A stretch of 64,000 bases of DNA from NCBI GenBank assembly GCA_963995525.1, contig OZ023205.1:47173748-47237747 (forward strand), written 5' to 3'. Each line of letters opens with the position of its first letter. Positions within the stretch are counted from its first letter, which is position 1. A program made the translations under genes and the position numbers. The stretch comes from Escarpia spicata (Eukaryota; Annelida; Polychaeta; Sabellida; Siboglinidae). The notes below the pieces were generated by a model. That model was not told the origin of the DNA. It saw only the letters and a program-made list of their open reading frames with translations, and ran no database searches. Below, piece by piece: positions 56,354-64,000 of the stretch.

Positions 56354-56960
56354 GCAGTGCATTGCTTTGTGACTCGAACAATGGTTTGCTTTTAAGGTGC
56401 CTAATCCTGATTTAAAAACTCACATCTGAACGTTTGGAGTTATTTTAGTTGGTTAGAATATTTACAAAAAGCTCCAAAACACACTTTTTTGTATTGTTCT
56501 TATTTCTTGAATTTATTTATGTGGGGGGAATATTCTAGGTTGGGAAGATACCCTAGGAGATCTTGTCACAGTGGTGTCACTAAGCAATCTTTCATGGGGG
56601 AAGAGGTCCAAGGGAAGATAAACGAGGTCACACCGATGTCATATAACATTCATATCTCCATGGAACCTGGAACCCCTGTGGAAAATATACCTCAAATTTT
56701 GTCGTAATAATTTATTGTAATTGTCATTATTATATCTCGGCATGTAAGTTGCTTGCAGATTTAGTTACGTTCACGATTTTGGAAATGTAGTATGTTACCT
56801 TTCTGAATCCTTGTTTGCCCAGATGAAGCTTTCGGCATCCTCGTTATTATCTATATGTGTTTATAAATTATTTATTATTACATTGATATATCATTATTAT
56901 TATTATTACCAGGCACTATTAATTAGCGAATCATAACTTGTGCTTGTGGATGTGTTGTAG

Positions 56961-57037
56961 AAGACATCTTGGATAGAAAACTAAGGACAGAGGAGACCCG
57001 TCTACTACTTGACCTGTGGGATATGTCCGGCCGACAG
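56961..57037 (+). CDS. LRR-ROCO gene exon 4: Roc strand beta-3 and switch II
   Basis: Acceptor TTGTAG, donor GTTAGT. Two first bases complete a Glu codon. Reads EDILDRKLRTEETRLLLDLW then DMSGRQ: a hydrophobic strand leading to W-D-x-x-G, the G3/Walker B motif of Roc domains, where the catalytic position after Gly is Arg-Gln in place of the usual Gln-Glu order. Ends in phase 0. The next expected exon (Roc G4 and COR) was not found. Confidence 0.88.
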
Positions 57038-59565
57038 GTTAGTGACCGTCTATGTCACTACTGACCACCCATTTATACAGCTTGCAGTGGTCAGTTAGCT
57101 ATAAGGCTGAGAACACAGGTGATTTTCTTGTAGACTTTATACTTCGCTAAAACGGATAGGTCATATTGACCCGTCGCTGTCCTCGGAGAGGTTAAACCCT
57201 CCATCCTGTGCCTATTGTGATGTTATTATGATAGTATTATGGAATAGCCAATACCCAGAAAAATCAGTCGAAAATTGCTGACATTTGATCCAAACAATGG
57301 TGAATCCATAACCGTGAATGACTTTCAGGACTGTTGACATTTATTGACGTTAAGTGGGTTAATATGTACATTACAACATAAAATTGAAATAAAATATTTA
57401 TGGACATTGTTTTTGTATGCAACAAATAAGTAATCCTGCTGATCTATTTGCCAACTGTTGTTACTATGGATAGTTGAGTGTATCAACAATGAATGTAGTA
57501 CACTATGCAGTTGAATGATTGGCATGGTTCTGATGTGGAATACTTAACTGCAAACATGCCCAAACTATTTTCTTGTTGGTGGCCTTGTTAGCGTAATGTC
57601 TGCAATGTGTGATTACACAATAATTAACCATAAAAAATCAAACAATGAATGACGTTTCCTGTCGCAAAACTACTTACTGTACATAATACAGTACCATCAG
57701 AATTGGTGTTTTTCGCAAATTATTATTAATACTTCGAGCTGTGTTTCAGGAATGTCATCATCAAAATGATGAATGAATGAAATACAAATGTCTAATATGA
57801 ATGTAAATGCCAGCAGCATTAATGTTTAAAAAAAAAAAATTTAACAAATATCTCAGATGAGAAGGGCCGATTCCACACAGATGACTGCTAATTTGACTCT
57901 CAATAAACCAATGGCTTCGGAGTTTTTTCTTTGGATCATGATGGCAGTCTTTTAATGTAGTCCGTATAACAATGTTAATCCTGACATGTGGGCTTTTACT
58001 ATTGCAGTAACCTTGATAGAATTTGGCTTTACCAGATCTTGAAAGTGCAGGAAATAACCTGTGAAGTTGCAGTGAGAAATATACATGTTTCATTTCCTCT
58101 CTTCGAATTGATTGGAGTGATATTGCATTGGTATCACTTTCTCACATACATGGCTGCTTGTGAAACATAGCTCAATGTCAAAGTATAAAACATATTCAGT
58201 TAACTAATTCTGATCAATTTTATATATTGACGGCTGTGGAGATTCCACAATCATTCACAATCCAGATGGATTCCAGTCATACCTGGGTAATTCTTTATTA
58301 CAATCTGAAAAAAATATTGCCCAGCCAATCAACCTTTTTGACTGAGATGCCGTGACTTCAGTAAGATCTGTCATTGAAATAAAGTGGTCTCTGTTTATAT
58401 GTTGCCAGCACAACTAACTAGATTATTTATTTTAGTTCATCGTCAAATCAAATATTAAAAAAATAGATCACAGTTGTAACATTGTTATTATTTTTAACTA
58501 TCTGAGATGGTATAAAAACTAATAAATCAAGTGCTGTAATATCCTGTAAAATAGTTGTTGAGTTAACCAGTGAAAGTCATTGTACAGTCCTTTAACTAAA
58601 ACAGAATCAAGTCAAATGAAATTTGCTTAGACGCCACATCTCTAAAACAAGAATCAGGAGTGTTTACAAATAATAGTGAAAGAGTAACAAATCAGAATGA
58701 CATATTGTCTATCCTTCCTTCTCAGGTGGTAATGTGATTGGAAGCTGTTCTGTTTTCCTAGTATCCCCCCTATTCTGCCACTGTACTATGACTATGGATG
58801 GGCTACATCTGATTACAATGGCTAGATGTCAGTAATATGTCGTTCATTCAACGTCAGAATTCTGACAAACAATGTTCATACAGTTGAGTGATCATGTATC
58901 TTCTTCCACTATTTGTAATCAAGGGAGTCTGGTGCATGTTTGGGTCATGTTGATTCGATGGCCTGTGCCATTACACATAGCTCAGTGATGATGTCTTCCG
59001 GGTGACTGATGAGGAGGACAATTTAGTTGAATCAACGCGATATGGTGTGAGTCCGTTCATCCTGTCTCGCTGGACATGACTTTACCTGGCATGTCCTAAT
59101 TACAAGATTGTAAGCACGTGCTACATTCAACCGTGCTTGAATTAGTTCCTTGAATCACAATGGCTCTCCAATTGTTTCGATCTACCATTGCTAATTTCCT
59201 GATTTTCTAGCCTTCAGGGTATCGGTATATATGAGTGCAGGTTTCCATATTCGCATGAACATTGTCACATGATGGCAGAGGGCAGCTCATTTTGTTGCTG
59301 AAGAGACCATGAAAGTCTCGAAAGCTCCGTTGAATCAGAAATTTGGATCTTGAGAGATAGCAGTACCTTGTTTTCATGCTGTAGGAGTTGTGACAAATAA
59401 ACACAGGAACACTAAATCAAGGATGAGACCTTGTGACGGTGAATGTATTAGTAAATAAATATCATAATCAAAATATGAAGTATAATATTGTTAATTTTTA
59501 TTATATACTTTGAGATCGAAAGAATAATGGATTTGGAGCACTTTAACAATAACAGTCAGTTGGGT
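57038..59565 (+). other. Probable LRR-ROCO intron 4, first part
   Basis: AT-rich, with no exon I can support. A candidate after TTTCAG at 57749 (ECHHQND then stop) is too short to trust. Confidence 0.5.
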
Positions 59566-62500
59566 TTAAAGGGATTCTTTGTAATCTAATATACCTGTGT
59601 ACCGTATAAAAACGTATTAATTTCCCATAAGTACTTTCTCTGATACTTATGTCTTGCATGTTTATGCATAATTTGGGTGTTATCTGTGCAAAAAGCCGAT
59701 AAACAATTGTGTTTACGCGAATCAGTTTGAGCTTGTTGCCACATGGATGATTAATTCTGCAGCCCGAGTAATGAATATTCATGCATGCGCAGTGACCCAT
59801 ACAAAGACCGTTGACGTCACACACACAGCTAACATGTCTGATTCGGAGGTGAGTTGAGTCAAGCAATGGCATTGTAAGTAAGCAATTTGTAGACATATAT
59901 ATATATATTGACAGCTATTTTTATAAGTGTAGGAAGCGCATTGTTTATTTATTTTGCTTCCCAATGCCATCAGCCGAGTAAAGTTTCGATTAAATAGAAT
60001 TATAAAGTCCGCCGACACGGATGGCTTCAGTCGGTGTCAGCTGCCTCTGGGACTGTCACTGAGTCTGTCGAGCCTCTACCACAGTAAATAACATAGCCTT
60101 AGGCAAGGGTCTCGCCTTTCCAGTTAGTAAAACTGCATTGTCCGGTATTTGACATGCAGTGACCGAAAATGCACACTAAAATATCATTTTGCAACCATAG
60201 CAAGAGGATTAACCTGGTCGTGGATGTAGTATGTTTGCCTAAATCTGGGATTTGGGTATGTGAGGTCTTGCCTTTCCAAATTCCAGTCAGCTGTTTTTGA
60301 AAAGTCCCAGTTTCCCCACTTATTTGACCAGAAACCTAAAAATGTGAGATTCGTACATTCACAGACTGTTCTTAATGCTACAGTTACGATTGTTAGTAAA
60401 CCTGGCTGGCATGTCATCATTCAATGTAAACGTTTTACGTTTATTAAAAAGTACACAAAACCATGTTGCCACATAATTTTGCGATGTACGAATTTTGGAC
60501 ACCAGCAGATCTGCACTCTAGTATACAAAAGTTTTTATCCATGAATAGATTTAAAACAAAATCTAATAATACATCAGATCAAGTTGCGCTGCTTTGTGTG
60601 AATAGCACATTTGATAATAATAGTACTCGCTAAAAACAAATTACATATTTATTTTTGACATGTTACTTTACCATTACTGTACATTTTTCACCAGAATGGC
60701 AAATATGTATAATTATATATAACATTAATTATTAGAGCAAGAATAAAGGAAATGTACAGTGCACTCTGGATAAGGTCGAACTTCCAGGGACCCATGACAA
60801 TACTGATAAGTGGAATTTCTGGTAACTAGAAAGTTATCAGAATGTCCCCATATGCCTTGGCCGAAGAAAAGATTGACTTAACTTAGCGAAAATTCACTTA
60901 TGTGAGTTCGAGTTATCTGGAATGCACTGTATATGACCAATGCATACAGGTAATTGTGTAGAAGCAAATTAAAAATTGGCCTAAGTAATGGATTGGGATT
61001 TTAGTCTGACTGAATCAACATAACAAGGTTCTCTTGTATTTCTTTTCCATTTAGCCAGCTGTACACTTGGTGATAAGTCCCATAATCCAATATCTAAACT
61101 GAATTAATCTGCAGTATTGAGTTAGTTAACTCACATTTAGGCTGTTTCCTAAATTCAACTTTGTTTATTTGCAGGAACATTGGAAATAGGTGAGTCGATG
61201 GAAAGAGGAAATTGAAGAGCTCTACTTAACAGTACCATTAATTGGACAATGGGCCACCTGACATAAGATGATGCCTGACTTTGTTCTGCCTCATTCTGTT
61301 CTGTGCGACATCTACTGGGAAGTTGTACATCACTTTGAGTTTCAAATGGATGTGTGCATCTGATAGCTTTGTGTATCAAAATGCATAGCAGTGCTATTGA
61401 TAGGACAATATGTAGTAGTGAAGAAGATGTCTGACTTTGTTCTGCCACATTAGTTCCGTGTGGCTTCTGCTGGGAATATGTACATCACTACGTTTCAAAG
61501 GGATTTATGCAATCGATCGATTTATGCATCCAAATGCACATCATCCTGTCATTATGTTGCAAAGTAGGAGTACATAATACAATTTATGTTTGGATTGTGT
61601 TCTGATGCATATTCTTCAAAATTTGTTGAAACAAGTTTGTGTTAAGTGAATTATACTAGGAGTAGTGTATAAAAAGGTGTTGACAAAGTTGCTTTTACAA
61701 TAATTATGAAAATTCATAAAATCTAAATGTTCCAAACATTCAAAATGTTTTAGGGATCTTCATGAGCTAAATATACCAATGATGACTGAAAACATTGTTT
61801 TAAAATATGCGTTACTTTTAAAGTTGTGTAATTTTATAATTTTATTTCCATCATACAATGGGCATTTTATTTGTTATCGAAACAGGAATTCGACAGAAAC
61901 AAATTCAATATCTTTTACTCTAAATGATGGGCAGAACAAATAATTATTGCATTCCCAGTACAAAATAAAACATGTTTTTACACTGATGCACTATATTTTA
62001 ATATTTTGTTGACAATAATGTTATGCTCTTTATAGATCTACATTTTTCAAACTAAAATTAAACCTTATGTAGATAGGAAAGTACATAACCACCTATCCTA
62101 TTGTAATAACGTAAATTACTTTAGTGAATGTTTCGCGGCTTCAGTAAGTTTCTTTTATCTATACGTTTCATTAAAACTTCACTTCAACAAAATGTATAGC
62201 CAGATGTACCTAGTGAAAAAGGAACATGAGAGTACCATAGTTTTTATATTCCAACAAAAACAATGCCAATAATTCAATATGACATCGCCATTGGCGGCTT
62301 TGTGCATGGAGAGGTGGTGTTTTTTCTTTTAAATCAATCTGTCTGTCGCTAGTTCATTCTCCGTTTATTCCATATATTTTCCTTCTTCTCTTTGCTGAAT
62401 CTATGACATAAACAGCAGCTGGTCCACGTTTCATTTTGATAGTGTTATCGGTCAGGACTCATTCGCATGGCTAATCTATATACACACATGTTGATGACGT

Positions 62501-62781
62501 ATTTCTTGCATCTATTAACTCAGCGTAGTTAATAGAAGTCTGACGGACAGTCCCGAATATTCATGAGCATGCCTTATACGGATCGTGAAGGTGGGCCCAA
62601 AGTAGAAACTCTGTGCACGCGGAGTTATTTTTTCATTATATTGTCAGGATCATTAGTGATTAATAAAACATAATTCTAATGAAATAAAGGCATAGAATTA
62701 CATGAAATAATCATATTAACAGGATTACCTAATAATTGCGTGCATTACAAAGAGATTCAAATTCTCAAAGAATCCCTTTAA
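59566..62781. mobile_element. Possible TTAA-flanked DNA element (3.2 kb)
   Basis: Left TTAA (59566-59569) then AGGGATTCTTTG; right, reversed, TTAA (62778-62781) then AGGGATTCTTTG: 12 bp identical. Both subterminal regions have ATGAATATTC about 200 bp inside. On the plus strand, GACGTCA is followed by an ATG (59834) encoding MSDSE and a GTGAGT donor. No transposase recognised. Resembles the Kolobok-type copies in design, with a different end sequence. Confidence 0.4.
61228..61560. repeat. Tandem duplication of about 170 bp
   Basis: Two copies sharing CTGACTTTGTTCTGCC, TGTACATCACT and GTTTCAAA. It accounts for the repeated SQTSS/SQASS pattern in the minus-strand open frame 61155-61448. Confidence 0.8.
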
Positions 62782-64000
62782 TTGTAATCATGTCATTTTA
62801 ATTATTATTGTGATTGATCTTTTTGAACACTGTATTGAAATTGTGAGGCTGTGTAATTCTAATTGACCATTGTAATTGAGCCCAAACCTAAAACAAGAAT
62901 ACAATACGCCCTGTTTAAAACGAATGGTAATAATATATTATGAAAATGTCTTATAAACAACGTAATTGTAGAAAGAAAAGAACGTTTGTTTAGTGCTGTA
63001 AATCTGGATAAATCCATTTGCAGGTGATTGATATATATATCTATATATATATATATATATACACACACAAAATTGATACGTTATGTAAATGATAATAAAT
63101 TAGTTCAAATAGATGAGAATATATAAAATTTTAAAAAGAAATGATGTCAAGGTAATTATTAAAGATATAATGATAATGAATAGTAAGAACATGATGTAAA
63201 ATTGATATAAAAGACATGTACAAGATAATAATTTTTTTTAAATAAATACATACCGGTATACAGTATATAAAATGGTATTCAATCTAGGAACTATTGTGAA
63301 CTACTGCAGTCTTAAAAACATCTGTAATCTGACCAGCCTGAAGTGGCACAAACCAGCCTGACCATGCTGTATTTACCTGATGTACGGGGTCGTCCAACAT
63401 TGTCAACATTAATGCAAGAATATAAAGAGTACTTTTTTCTTGACCCCCCCTCCCCCCTCCCCAAAGAGTACACTAAAAATGTTGATTGTTGTGACTAATA
63501 CGTACCAACAATAGCATGTAGGCTACAATAGTTACATGTATTTTAATAAAAATATACAGGTATGGAAAAGAAAACTGTTTCACCCACAAATTCTGTTTAA
63601 TGCATCATTTGGCGACTTTTAGAAAAAAAATTGGCCATTTATTTTGTAAAATAAATGTTGAATTTCAGAAAGAAGCCTACGGAAGCCCCCGAGCCCTCCC
63701 CTCCTAGCGTACGGTTTGTACGCTTCAGGAAATGTCGAAAATTTTGGACGACCCCTAAGATGTATGATGATTGCATGATGAGACCAGGAGAGATTGAGAT
63801 GCCTGCCTGTTCTGCAGTGGATCATCAGGCAAATTGAGCATCTCATGGGCAGATAGACACAGTATATGGAACGAGAGCATGCCAATAAAGACTGGCCTCG
63901 CTGCGGCATGTGCCACACAGGTGTGTGACTGTAAGGCAGGGCCAGACGTACGACAACATGCATCGTTTCCTTCCTCGCACTAATTGCCAGTCAGTTATAG
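62782..64000. other. Right edge of window, no recognised gene
   Basis: AT-rich with a (TA)n run at about 63030-63060 and a C-rich run at 63444-63462. A short GC-richer open stretch at 63655-63837 is not recognisable. Confidence 0.5.

Larger units (their letters stand above)
54309..56960 (+). other. LRR-ROCO intron 3
   Basis: 2.65 kb with the Kolobok-type copy C (54998-56353). The flanking parts hold no recognised exon; phases of exons 3 and 4 fit directly. Confidence 0.7.

Noticed and set aside
57749..57778. Possible next ROCO exon after TTTCAG, reading ECHHQND
   Set aside because: Stops after eight codons and lacks the aromatic-His pattern expected after switch II; probably chance.
63655..63837. 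60-codon Pro/Arg-rich open frame
   Set aside because: No similarity recognised and no splice sites that would extend it; too little to call.

Overview
This is a piece of an animal nuclear genome, probably a marine invertebrate. The evidence is spliced genes with GT-AG introns, AT-rich non-coding DNA, and a rich mix of old transposons (CR1/L2-like and other non-LTR elements, a Ty3/gypsy element, THAP/TTAA DNA transposons, hAT-like elements, tRNA-derived SINEs). The large LRR-ROCO gene fits lancelets, hemichordates, molluscs or cnidarians; the sequence alone does not decide the phylum.

Three real genes can be read. (1) Cereblon (CRBN), minus strand: five coding exons (26204-26264, 7564-7661, 5182-5384, 1200-1370, 285-477) whose phases fit together and give the N-terminal 242 residues (acidic tail plus most of the Lon N-terminal-like domain). 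The gene runs off the left edge, so the CULT (thalidomide-binding) domain is outside. Intron 1 is about 18.5 kb and packed with transposons. (2) DNAJB9/ERdj4, plus strand: a probable 5' non-coding exon ending at 26461, then coding exons 28241-28460, 29166-29621 and 30798-30868 (248 residues), complete. It lies head to head with CRBN across a short shared promoter with a CCAAT box and two CACGTG boxes. (3) An LRR-ROCO GTPase gene, plus strand: exons 44875-44928, 47866-48788, 54163-54308 and 56961-57037 (400 codons so far), with Cys-type leucine-rich repeats, a P-loop exon and a switch-II exon. It continues beyond the window or into exons I could not recognise.

Between DNAJB9 and the ROCO gene (about 31.3-44.2 kb) there is essentially only mobile DNA: an APE-type non-LTR element interrupted by a 5'-truncated L2/CR1-like element (33.77-35.76 kb), and a second non-LTR element with a C-terminal C2H2 finger split by a Ty3/gypsy element (36.96-44.1 kb).

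The most unusual observations concern two minisatellites, each apparently grown out of a gene's own exon edge. About 45 copies of a 46-bp unit fill the end of ROCO intron 2, and each unit copies the splice acceptor plus the first bases of the P-loop exon. About 15 copies of a 28-30-bp unit start inside the last codons of DNAJB9. Other points of interest are a family of TTAA-flanked, THAP-encoding (Kolobok-type) transposons with three copies, two of which carry a tRNA-like module; a duplicated ROCO upstream region lying inside ROCO intron 2; and a His-rich segment in DNAJB9.
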